5,839 bases of DNA from an uncultured Candidatus Melainabacteria bacterium (GTDB lineage: Bacteria; Cyanobacteriota; Vampirovibrionia; Gastranaerophilales; Gastranaerophilaceae), in the NCBI GenBank assembly GCA_947525005.1, contig CANNUY010000026.1:1-5839 (forward strand). Reading direction: 5' to 3'. The notes beneath the pieces are model-generated. The model saw only the letters and a program-made list of their open reading frames with translations, was not told the origin of the DNA and searched no databases. Positions 1 to 5,737 of the stretch are shown piece after piece (positions within the stretch are counted from its first letter, which is position 1; each line of letters starts with the position of its first letter). The translations under genes and the position numbers were made by a program.

Positions 1-77
1 TGGGGTGAAAGATTTACAGGCTTTGGACAAGCAATGATAAGAAACGGCGGCAGAAACGGTGTAATGCTTTCATTCGG
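1..77 (+). repeat. Left arm of 77-bp perfect terminal inverted repeat
   Basis: Bases 1-77 are the exact reverse complement of 5763-5839. The first mismatch is base 78 (A here, C in the other copy). The arm lies wholly inside the coding sequence of the edge gene, so it is a gene duplication, not a transposon terminal repeat. Its length suggests an assembly boundary at a repeated k-mer. Confidence 0.97.
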
Positions 78-102
78 ATTCAAATGGCTGATTGGTAAGT
101 AA
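1..102 (+). CDS. 3' end of a probable outer-membrane beta-barrel protein (5' part outside window)
   Basis: An open frame starts at base 1 with TGG and ends at TAA 100-102, giving 33 residues (WGERFTGFGQ...MLSFGFKWLIGK). The end has the alternating hydrophobic and aromatic pattern of a final outer-membrane beta strand (V-M-L-S-F-G-F-K-W), preceded by a Gly/Asn/Arg-rich turn. This is the basis for the outer-membrane guess; the family is not recognised. Its codons (ggc, aac, ttc) are richer in C than those of the AT-rich genes next door, as is common in highly expressed surface proteins. An almost identical copy lies inverted at the other edge (5738-5839), differing only in the last codons (K33 here, R33 there). 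No clear T-tailed terminator follows it; the region downstream holds hairpins instead. Coding status is fairly sure because the second copy differs in synonymous positions; function is uncertain. Confidence 0.6.
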   Translation, partial: WGERFTGFGQAMIRNGGRNGVMLSFGFKWLIGK

Positions 103-122
103 ATATTAACCACCAAACAGTC

Positions 123-143
123 GTCCTGAATTCATTTTAGGAC
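123..143. repeat. Small palindrome resembling a common dispersed bacterial repeat
   Basis: The sequence is gtcctga-attcatt-ttaggac, a 7-bp stem (one G.T pair) with a 7-nt loop, followed by 'cttcatag'. It resembles the widespread intergenic palindrome of the form 'gtcctgaa...ttcaggac/t ctcat' known from several bacterial lineages. The resemblance is from memory; copy number in this genome cannot be judged from the window. Confidence 0.4.
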
Positions 144-163
144 TTCATAGAACACAATCTGTC

Positions 164-198
164 GTTGCGAAGCTCAAACATAGTTTGAGCTTCGCAAC
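164..198. repeat. Perfect 16-bp hairpin with 3-nt loop
   Basis: The arm 164-179 (gttgcgaagctcaaac) is the exact reverse complement of 183-198, separated by 'ata'. The stem is relatively GC-rich for this window and very stable. What follows (ccataaatcaac) is not a T-run, so it is not a standard intrinsic terminator. It may be a REP-like palindrome, or a 3'-end stabiliser for the left gene's mRNA. Its strings 'gagcttcg' and 'cttcgcaac' recur in the right-hand non-coding region (5557-5564, and 5640-5648 inside a hairpin loop), hinting at related elements. Confidence 0.7.
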
Positions 199-252
199 CC
201 ATAAATCAACGGTGGTTCTATAAATGTTAATATTCTTAATCAAAATTGTGTT

Positions 253-280
253 TTGGTTATGTTTGGTTTAATATTATTAT
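253..280 (+). promoter_or_regulatory. Putative promoter for dapA
   Basis: TTGGTT at 253-258 and TATTAT at 275-280 are 16 bp apart and could be the -35 and -10 boxes of a housekeeping-sigma promoter. This would put the transcript start about 25 nt upstream of the dapA ATG. The region is AT-rich throughout, so such matches are cheap; an alternative -10 is TAAAAT at 288-293. The ribosome site AAGGGG (299-304) lies 7 nt before the ATG and supports that start. Confidence 0.35.
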
Positions 281-311
281 AGAATTCTAAAATAGGGGAA
301 GGGGTCTTTAT

Positions 312-1199
312 ATGAGATTTGATTTTGGAGAAGTAATAACAGCAATGGTTACACCTTTTGATTCAAAGGGTGAAGTTGATTACTCAAAGGTTGAAAGCCT
401 TGCAGACAGGCTTTTTCAAAATGGTTCTGATTCAGTTATTGTAACAGGTACAACTGGTGAATCTCCAACACTTGTGTATGATGAAGAATTAGAAATTTTA
501 AATAGTGTTAAACGTGTAGCTAGAAATACAAAAAAAGTAATAATGGGTACAGGCTCAAATTGTACTGATACAGCTGTTATGATGTCTAAAAAAGCAGAAG
601 CTGAAGGTGCAGATGGGATATTGTCTGTAGTTCCTTATTATAACAAACCTTCTCAAAAAGGTATTATAGCTCATTTTTCAGCAATTGCTGAATCTGTTAA
701 TATTCCTGTTATTTTATATAATATTCCTTCAAGAACAGGTATTTCAATGGCTGTTGAAACTGCAAAGTATTTGACAGAAAAATACGAAAATATTGTGGCC
801 ATAAAACAAAGTTTTGGTGATATAGATGTTGTTACTGAATTAAAACGTGAATTGCCAAAATCAGTAGCTGTTTATAGTGGTGATGATAGTTTAACTTTGC
901 CTATGTTGTCAGTTGGTGCTCAAGGAGTTATATCTGTTGCATCTCATTTGTTTGGCAACGAAATTAAGTCAATGATTAGAAACTTTAAGACAGGTGATGT
1001 TACATCAGCTATGAATATGCATTATAAACTTTATCCTGTGATGAAAAAGTTGTTTATGGCACCAAATCCAGTTCCAGTAAAAGCAGCATTAGCTCATCAA
1101 GGAATTATTGAAGAATATGTTCGTAAACCATTAGTTTGTTTAGACAGCGACGAAAAAGAAAGTTTGTTTAAAGTTATAGATGAATTCAATAATAACTAG
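312..1199 (+). CDS. dapA: 4-hydroxy-tetrahydrodipicolinate synthase (dihydrodipicolinate synthase)
   Basis: This cytoplasmic enzyme condenses pyruvate with aspartate semialdehyde, the committed step towards diaminopimelate (peptidoglycan) and lysine. The 295 residues match the usual length and form a complete TIM barrel. Visible active-site residues, aligned by eye to the E. coli enzyme, are T47-T48 in GTTGE (46-50), Y110 in PYYNKP, Y136 in LYNIPSRTG with R141, the Schiff-base lysine K165 in AIKQSFGD, and SGDD at 189-192. The family signature GTTGESPTL resembles cyanobacterial and plant forms. The start is set by AAGGGG 7 nt upstream. The lysine-site residues differ from E. coli: T87 stands where E84 is expected, and Y56 and E59 where H53 and H56 are. 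The gene is followed by a hairpin over its stop codon and an 89-bp gap, so it may be transcribed separately from secD. An N-acetylneuraminate lyase or another DapA-superfamily member is less likely given these residues. Confidence 0.95.
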   Translation: MRFDFGEVITAMVTPFDSKGEVDYSKVESLADRLFQNGSDSVIVTGTTGESPTLVYDEELEILNSVKRVARNTKKVIMGTGSNCTDTAVMMSKKAEAEGADGILSVVPYYNKPSQKGIIAHFSAIAESVNIPVILYNIPSRTGISMAVETAKYLTEKYENIVAIKQSFGDIDVVTELKRELPKSVAVYSGDDSLTLPMLSVGAQGVISVASHLFGNEIKSMIRNFKTGDVTSAMNMHYKLYPVMKKLFMAPNPVPVKAALAHQGIIEEYVRKPLVCLDSDEKESLFKVIDEFNNN

Positions 1200-1219
1200 C
1201 CTAGTTGTATTATTGAATT
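1183..1219. terminator. Hairpin across the dapA stop codon, possible weak terminator or attenuator
   Basis: The arm 1183-1199 pairs with 1201-1219, broken by a 2-nt bulge (g1207-t1208); the TAG stop (1197-1199) is inside the left arm. The stem is AT-rich, and the following sequence (ttgatttataagttt) has T's but no unbroken run. It could partly terminate the dapA transcript before secD or protect its 3' end. This is inference. Confidence 0.4.
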
Positions 1220-1288
1220 TGATTTATAAGTTTGGTTTAAAAAGATAAAAAAGAAAAGTCATAATTAATATAAGGAGTAAAAGAGTTC

Positions 1289-2602
1289 ATGAAAAACAGA
1301 ATTATAATGTTTTGGGGAATTGTCGCAATATTAATTGCATCAATTTGTATTCTTTTTTCAAAACCAACAAGTCTAGGGCTTGATTTGGTAGGTGGTTCTC
1401 GCCTTGAATTACAAGCACAAAAAACAGAAACTATTGCTGAAATTAAACCTGAAATGATGGATAGTTTAATTTTTGCAATTAAAAAGAGAGTTAATGCGTT
1501 AGGTGTTGCGGAAACTCACGTTTCAAAAGTTGGAACAGATAGACTTATTGTTGAAATACCAAACGTAAAAGACTTAGACCAAGCAAAAAAAATGTTAGGT
1601 GATACAGCTGAACTAGAATTCAAAAAAAATATTGCAAAAGATGGTCAAACTCCTCAATGGGTTTCTACAGGTTTGACTGGTAAAGATTTAGCATCAGCAT
1701 CTGTTGGTAGTTCACAAACCGGTCAATGGGTTGTTGATTTAGTATTCAATGCTACTGGTACTAAAAAATTCGCTGATCTAACTCAACAATTAGTTCATCA
1801 ACAAATGGCTATTTTCTTTAATGGAGAACTTCAATCTGCACCAGTGATTCAAGAACCTATCTTAGAAGGTAGAGCTCAAATTTCTGGTGGTGGAGAAAAT
1901 GGTGGTTTTTCTTCTAAACAAGCAAAAGAAATGGTTGATTTATTAAACGCAGGTGCGCTACCAGTTCCTGCAAAGATTATACAAGAAAATACAGTTGGAC
2001 CTACTTTAGGTAGTGACAGTATTAAAAAATCTGAGTTTGCAGGTATTATTGGTCTTGGTTTAGTAATGTTATTCATGGTAGGTTACTATAGATTACCTGG
2101 ATTGATTGCTGATATTGCTCTATGTATATATGCAGTTATTTTGTTTGCGTTATTTAAAACAATAGGTGTAACCCTTACATTGGCTGGCATCGCAGGTTTT
2201 ATATTAAGTGTAGGTATGGCTGTTGATGCGAATATTCTTATCTTTGAAAGAACAAAAGAAGAATTGAGAGCTGGTAGAACTCTTTATACAGCTATTACAT
2301 CAGGGTTTGATAGAGCATTTACAAGTATTTTTGACTCTAATATGACAACAATTATCACTTGTGCAATATTGTATTGGAAAGGCACTGATATTGTAAAAGG
2401 TTTTGCTCTTACACTTGCTTTAGGGGTTGTAGTTTCAATGTTCTCAGCAATTACTGTAACTAAAAACTTTATGTTATTGATATTTGGCACAAGTACATTG
2501 ACAAAACCTTGGTTGTTTGGTCTTAGCCAAAACGAAATTGGTACAGCTTATCAAGCAACTGAGTCAAAGAAAGAAAATGCAAAATTTGGTGTATTAGATT
2601 AA
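1289..2602 (+). CDS. secD: Protein translocase subunit SecD
   Basis: SecD is an inner-membrane RND-type protein that, with SecF, uses the proton gradient to pull exported proteins out of the SecYEG channel. The 437 residues show one N-terminal membrane helix (about 5-24), the 'SLGLDLVGG' motif (28-36) that opens the periplasmic region, a periplasmic P1 domain (about 37-245), and five further membrane helices (about 251-398). The helix with 'GMAVDANILIFERTKEEL' carries D313, which corresponds to the proton-relay Asp519 of E. coli SecD. The length is near that of cyanobacterial SecD and well short of E. coli SecD (615), which has a larger periplasmic part. A hydrophilic tail of about 37 residues follows the last helix. 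The ribosome site AAGGAG (1272-1277) is 11 nt upstream, slightly far. secF follows after 24 bp. YajC, the usual third partner, is not encoded here. Confidence 0.97.
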   Translation: MKNRIIMFWGIVAILIASICILFSKPTSLGLDLVGGSRLELQAQKTETIAEIKPEMMDSLIFAIKKRVNALGVAETHVSKVGTDRLIVEIPNVKDLDQAKKMLGDTAELEFKKNIAKDGQTPQWVSTGLTGKDLASASVGSSQTGQWVVDLVFNATGTKKFADLTQQLVHQQMAIFFNGELQSAPVIQEPILEGRAQISGGGENGGFSSKQAKEMVDLLNAGALPVPAKIIQENTVGPTLGSDSIKKSEFAGIIGLGLVMLFMVGYYRLPGLIADIALCIYAVILFALFKTIGVTLTLAGIAGFILSVGMAVDANILIFERTKEELRAGRTLYTAITSGFDRAFTSIFDSNMTTIITCAILYWKGTDIVKGFALTLALGVVVSMFSAITVTKNFMLLIFGTSTLTKPWLFGLSQNEIGTAYQATESKKENAKFGVLD

Positions 2603-2626
2603 TAAATTTAGATAAGGGTAATTATT

Positions 2627-3583
2627 ATGAAATTAAATATAGTTAAATATAGAATATTATGTTTATGTATCTCTGCAGCTATGCTTATTCCTTGTTTAGG
2701 TGCGATGATATATTCAACAGTAGTTTCTCATTCACCTTTAAAAGTCGGTATTGACTATACTGGAGGTACAATTCTTCAATATGGTGTTCGAGAAAATAAT
2801 ATTTCACCAGAGAAAATCGGTGAGTTGAGAACTAAATTGTCAGAATCAGGGATTAATAATCCTGAAATTCAGGTTATTGATGTTAACAATAACCAAAAAT
2901 CAGCAATCAAGGGTTTGATTTCTATTAGAACACAATTTATTGGTAGCGATTCTGATTTAAGTAAAAAAATAACCAAGACTGTTCAATCTGAATTTAAAAA
3001 TTCTGATTTAGACCAGATTGCATCAGTTGGTCCGACTTTGGGAAAAGAATTGTTTGCGAATTCTTTAATAGCTTTGACATTAGCATTATTAGGGATTATT
3101 TGTTACTTAACAATAAGATTTCAGTTCGATTATGCACTTGCAGCTATCTTGGGATTAGTTCATGACGTTGTCATTGTATGTGGTATCTTCTCAATCTTAG
3201 GTTTGTTGTTTGGAGTTGAAGTCGATGCATTGTTTGTGACTGCAGTATTAACCGTAATTGGTTTTTCTGTTCACGATACGATTGTTGTATTCGACCGTGT
3301 TCGTGAAAACTTAAGATACTATGCTAAGAAAATGTCATTTGGTGAAATTGTAAATTTCAGTGTTAACCAAACTTTAGCAAGAAGTATTAACACTTCTCTT
3401 ACTACGTTAATAACATTATTTGCACTATATTTCTTCGGTGGTGTTACTACTAAGAACTTCGTATTAGCAATGATTTTAGGTATAGCAGTTGGTACATATT
3501 CAAGTATCTTCTTCTGTACTGTACTTGTTGATATATGGGAAGAAAAGAAACGTGCAGGATTGAAAACTACAACTACAAAGTAG
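2627..3583 (+). CDS. secF: Protein translocase subunit SecF
   Basis: SecF is the partner of SecD in the inner-membrane SecDF complex that assists Sec-dependent export. The 318 residues fit the usual SecF length. There is one N-terminal helix (about 10-31), then 'VGIDYTGGT' (40-48), the counterpart of SecD's GLDLVGG. A small periplasmic domain follows (about 49-140), with 'SVGPTLGKEL' (133-142) leading into five more helices (about 143-302). 'GFSVHDTIVVFDRVREN' (212-228) carries D217 and R224, matching the conserved D213 and R220 of E. coli SecF; 'LGLVHD' (175-180) is the other typical motif. The start is supported by AAGGG (2614-2618), 8 nt before the ATG. The gene sits 24 bp after secD and 20 bp before rlhA, so all three are probably on one transcript. 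Confidence 0.97.
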   Translation: MKLNIVKYRILCLCISAAMLIPCLGAMIYSTVVSHSPLKVGIDYTGGTILQYGVRENNISPEKIGELRTKLSESGINNPEIQVIDVNNNQKSAIKGLISIRTQFIGSDSDLSKKITKTVQSEFKNSDLDQIASVGPTLGKELFANSLIALTLALLGIICYLTIRFQFDYALAAILGLVHDVVIVCGIFSILGLLFGVEVDALFVTAVLTVIGFSVHDTIVVFDRVRENLRYYAKKMSFGEIVNFSVNQTLARSINTSLTTLITLFALYFFGGVTTKNFVLAMILGIAVGTYSSIFFCTVLVDIWEEKKRAGLKTTTTK

Positions 3584-3603
3584 TACGGTAGGTAGAGGAA
3601 AAT

Positions 3604-5451
3604 ATGAAAACAGAGTTATTGGCTCCAGCAAAAAATATAGATATTGCAAAGCAAGCTATAGATTGTGGAGCCGATGCTGTTTATATAGGCTCAGTTTCTT
3701 TTGGAGCAAGACAAAATGCATCTAATTCCATAGAGGATATAGAGGAACTTGTTAAATATGCTCATAAATTTTATGTCAAAGTCTTTGTGACAGTTAATAC
3801 GATTATTACTAATGATGAGATTGATGATGTAAAACAGCTAATTAAAAAACTTTATAAAATTGGCGTAGATGCTTTAATTATTCAGGATATGGCAATAATA
3901 GAAATGTTTATAAATGGAGAATTGCCTCCTATTCCTTTACATATAAGTACTCAGTGTGACAATAGATTAGTTGAAAAAGTTGGATTTTTTTCAAAAATAG
4001 GTTTACCTAGAGTTGTACTAGCAAGAGAATTGTCTTTGAAACAAATTAAAGAAATTCATAATAAATATCCTGATATTGAACTTGAGTGTTTTATACATGG
4101 TGCACTATGTGTTTCTTATAGTGGACAATGTTATTTAAGTCAGTTTATTGGGGGACGATCTGCAAACAAGGGTCAATGTGCTCAACCTTGTAGAAAAAAA
4201 TATAGTTTGATTGATGACAAGGGTAATGTTATTGCATTTAATAAACATCTGCTGTCATTAAAGGATTTTAATACTTCAGGCATTATTAATAAAATGGTTG
4301 ATATAGGTGTTAGATCGTTTAAAATAGAAGGACGATTAAAAGATGAAGTCTATGTGAAAAATGTTGTTGGGTTTTATCGTCAAAAATTGGATGAGATTTC
4401 AGAGAAGACTTCTTCAGGGAGAATTGTTTTAGGTTTTACACCAGATTTAAATAAATCATTTAACAGAGGTTATACTCATTATTTTTTAAAGGATAGAGGT
4501 CAATGTTTTAATTTTGATACACCGAAGTTTATTGGTGAAAAAATTGGGGTTGTATCGAAGATTACTGATAGATATTTTGAGATTAAGGGTTTAAAAACTG
4601 AGATAAATAAACAAGATGGACTTTGTTTTGGTAAAAATTCTGAATTTGGTTGCATAGTGAATAATGTTGATGGCAAAAAAATATTTCCAAATAAGATGAA
4701 TAAGTCAATCAAAATTGGTGTTGAAGTATTTAGAAATCTTGATAGAAAATTTGAAGATTCGGTACTAAAAACTTCTGCTAAACGTCAAATAGGAATTGAT
4801 ATTATTGTTGAAAATAATATGATAAAAGTTCTAGATGAGGATATGAATTCATATAAAATTGAGATTATTGAAACAGAAGTTGCAAACAGCAAAGAAAAAA
4901 TGTTGGATAATTTTAAAAGAAGTTTTTCTAAAACAGGTGAATCTGATTTTTATATTAATTCAATCTCTATCAAATCTGATTTACCGTTTATCCCTGTATC
5001 AAAGATTAATGAATATAGACGTATTGTTTTTGAAGAATTGATGAAGAAACGTTTAAAAAATTATAACCGAGAATTTCAAAAGGATTTAAAATATGTTGAA
5101 TTCATACATCAAGAACTTGATTATAGAGCCAATATCCATAACTCTATGGCAGAAAAATTTTATAAAGAGTGTTCTTCAAAGGTTTTGGAATACTCTTTTG
5201 AAACAAAAGTGCCTAATCGTCAGGTTGAACTAATGAGAACAAAACATTGTTTGAAGTATGCGTTTGATATGTGTAAATCACCAAGAAATTTGATTTTGGT
5301 AGATGAAAAAGGCGTTAAGTATCCTTTAAAATTTGATTGTAAACATTGTGAGATGGCCGTACTTTCTCCTGAAAGAAAATATTTTTGTACGCAGGGATTC
5401 CACGCTTTCGATACAGAATATTTGCAGCACACTCTGAATGACGGTTTTTAA
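3604..5451 (+). CDS. rlhA: RlhA-type peptidase-U32 family protein (likely Fe-S RNA hydroxylase)
   Basis: The protein matches E. coli RlhA (YdcP) along its length from memory. RlhA makes 5-hydroxycytidine at C2501 of 23S rRNA using prephenate, with iron and an Fe-S cluster, so the old label 'collagenase-like protease' is probably wrong. The 615 residues hold a U32 barrel domain (about 1-270) with 'GADAVYIG' (22-29), 'FGARQNASNS' (33-42) and 'STQCD' (115-119). Four likely cluster cysteines follow: C169, C176, C192 and C196 in 'FIHGALC...SGQC...GQCAQPC'. 'RSFKIEGRLKD' (237-247) and 'TPKFIGEKIG' (306-315) are also RlhA-like. A DUF3656-like region follows, with 'IPVSKINEYRR' (463-473). The C-terminal part has a second cysteine set, C549, C557, C579 and C582 ('KHCL', 'FDCKHCEM'). 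Residues from about 596 onward are encoded by what looks like a dispersed repeat. AGAGGA (3594-3599) lies 4 nt before the ATG. The related tRNA enzyme TrhP is shorter and lacks this C-terminal part. Confidence 0.88.
   Translation: MKTELLAPAKNIDIAKQAIDCGADAVYIGSVSFGARQNASNSIEDIEELVKYAHKFYVKVFVTVNTIITNDEIDDVKQLIKKLYKIGVDALIIQDMAIIEMFINGELPPIPLHISTQCDNRLVEKVGFFSKIGLPRVVLARELSLKQIKEIHNKYPDIELECFIHGALCVSYSGQCYLSQFIGGRSANKGQCAQPCRKKYSLIDDKGNVIAFNKHLLSLKDFNTSGIINKMVDIGVRSFKIEGRLKDEVYVKNVVGFYRQKLDEISEKTSSGRIVLGFTPDLNKSFNRGYTHYFLKDRGQCFNFDTPKFIGEKIGVVSKITDRYFEIKGLKTEINKQDGLCFGKNSEFGCIVNNVDGKKIFPNKMNKSIKIGVEVFRNLDRKFEDSVLKTSAKRQIGIDIIVENNMIKVLDEDMNSYKIEIIETEVANSKEKMLDNFKRSFSKTGESDFYINSISIKSDLPFIPVSKINEYRRIVFEELMKKRLKNYNREFQKDLKYVEFIHQELDYRANIHNSMAEKFYKECSSKVLEYSFETKVPNRQVELMRTKHCLKYAFDMCKSPRNLILVDEKGVKYPLKFDCKHCEMAVLSPERKYFCTQGFHAFDTEYLQHTLNDGF
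5395..5444. repeat. Dispersed-repeat-like sequence overlapping the end of rlhA
   Basis: The segment begins 'ggattccacgctttcg' and ends 'ctctgaatgacgg'. Read on the minus strand it starts 'ccgtcattcagag' and ends 'ggaatcc'. This matches the outline of the widespread intergenic repeat 'gtcattc(c/t)gag...gaatc' seen in many bacteria. It is inside the reading frame and encodes roughly the last 17-20 residues of RlhA. Assignment is from memory of the repeat; its copy number here is unknown. Confidence 0.45.
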
Positions 5452-5470
5452 TTGTTGTTGAAAACAACAT

Positions 5471-5595
5471 AGTAGGCACGAAAACATAAACGAAACACAG
5501 ACAGCGCATTTGTTTGAGGAATTTGATATGAAACAAAATCACAAATTCCGAGTTATGAGCTTCGACGGTTGAGTGCTAATATTTTCGTGTCTACT
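5471..5595. repeat. Multi-stem folded element downstream of rlhA
   Basis: An outer stem of 14 bp joins 5471-5484 (agtaggcacgaaaa) to 5582-5595 (ttttcgtgtctact), with one G.T pair. Inside it, 5503-5507 can pair with 5573-5577, and 5518-5525 (ggaatttg) pairs exactly with 5542-5549 (caaattcc). A further 7-bp pairing, 5509-5515 with 5531-5537 (tttgttt/aaacaaa), interleaves with the last stem in pseudoknot order. No coding frame of note is present. It may be a dispersed palindromic element or a structured 3' untranslated region. Function is unknown. Confidence 0.55.
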
Positions 5596-5620
5596 CAGCG
5601 TGCCGTTTCTTTCTTTTTCT

Positions 5621-5669
5621 ACTGTTTTCTTTCTTTTGGCTTCGCAACTCCGAAAAGAAAGAAAATAGT
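5621..5669. repeat. 17-bp pyrimidine/purine hairpin with 'cttcgcaac' in the loop
   Basis: The arm 5621-5637 (actgttttctttctttt) pairs with 5653-5669 (aaaagaaagaaaatagt), with one G.T pair. The 15-nt loop (5638-5652) contains 'ggcttcgcaactcc', whose GG and CC ends can extend the stem. A partial copy of the pyrimidine arm, 'tttctttcttttt', stands just upstream (5606-5618). It is not followed by a T-run in the + direction. The form resembles REP/MITE-like palindromes found between genes; no transposase is present in the window. Confidence 0.6.
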
Positions 5670-5695
5670 TAAAATTAAATAATTTTTAAATATAT

Positions 5696-5727
5696 AAAAA
5701 GCTAGATTTTAAAAATCTAGCTTTTTT
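5696..5727. terminator. Bidirectional intrinsic terminator
   Basis: The arms 5696-5710 (aaaaagctagatttt) and 5712-5726 (aaaatctagcttttt) are exact complements. The core stem agctagat/atctagct is followed by TTTTTT (5722-5727) on the + strand and by a matching T-run on the minus strand. It can end the secD-secF-rlhA transcript, about 245 nt after the rlhA stop. It can also end the right edge gene on the minus strand, whose stop is only about 10 bp away. The tight spacing suggests its main client is the minus-strand gene. Confidence 0.85.
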
Positions 5728-5737
5728 ATAATTATAT

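Larger units (their letters stand above)
102..234. repeat. Nested inverted repeats between the left edge gene and dapA
   Basis: Three sets of complementary arms are nested here. The outer arms are 102-114 against 211-217 (aaccacc/ggtggtt) plus 229-234 (aatatt), with a bulge of about 11 nt. Inside are a 7-bp stem, 123-129 with 137-143, and a perfect 16-bp stem, 164-179 with 183-198. As RNA this could fold as a three-way junction. It may close the transcript of the left gene, although no T-run follows. I see no reading frame or known riboswitch here. The functional meaning is inference. Confidence 0.5.

Noticed and set aside
164..198. Standard intrinsic terminator for the left edge gene
   Set aside because: The stem is strong, but the next bases (ccataaatc) contain no T-run on the + strand, and on the minus strand the flank is not T-rich either.
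103..311. Lysine riboswitch upstream of dapA
   Set aside because: The region has hairpins, but I see none of the conserved lysine-riboswitch core. The hairpins lie closer to the left gene and come before the likely promoter of dapA.
261..1239. Shared 10-mer gtttggttta upstream of dapA (261-270) and secD (1230-1239) as a common regulatory site
   Set aside because: Such T-rich 10-mers are likely by chance in AT-rich spacers, and the distances to the start codons and possible -10 boxes differ.
4859..5041. Small + strand frame of 60 codons inside rlhA
   Set aside because: It lies fully inside rlhA in another frame; its lysine- and leucine-rich translation is expected from AT-rich shadow sequence.
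5456..5469. Terminator just after the rlhA stop codon
   Set aside because: Only a 5-bp stem with a 4-nt loop and no T-run after it; the real terminator is at 5696-5727.
5315..5542. Minus-strand reading frame of 75 codons overlapping the end of rlhA
   Set aside because: It runs against a well-supported gene and through repeat-like sequence. Its translation looks like the spurious peptides that dispersed repeats give, with no recognisable domain.
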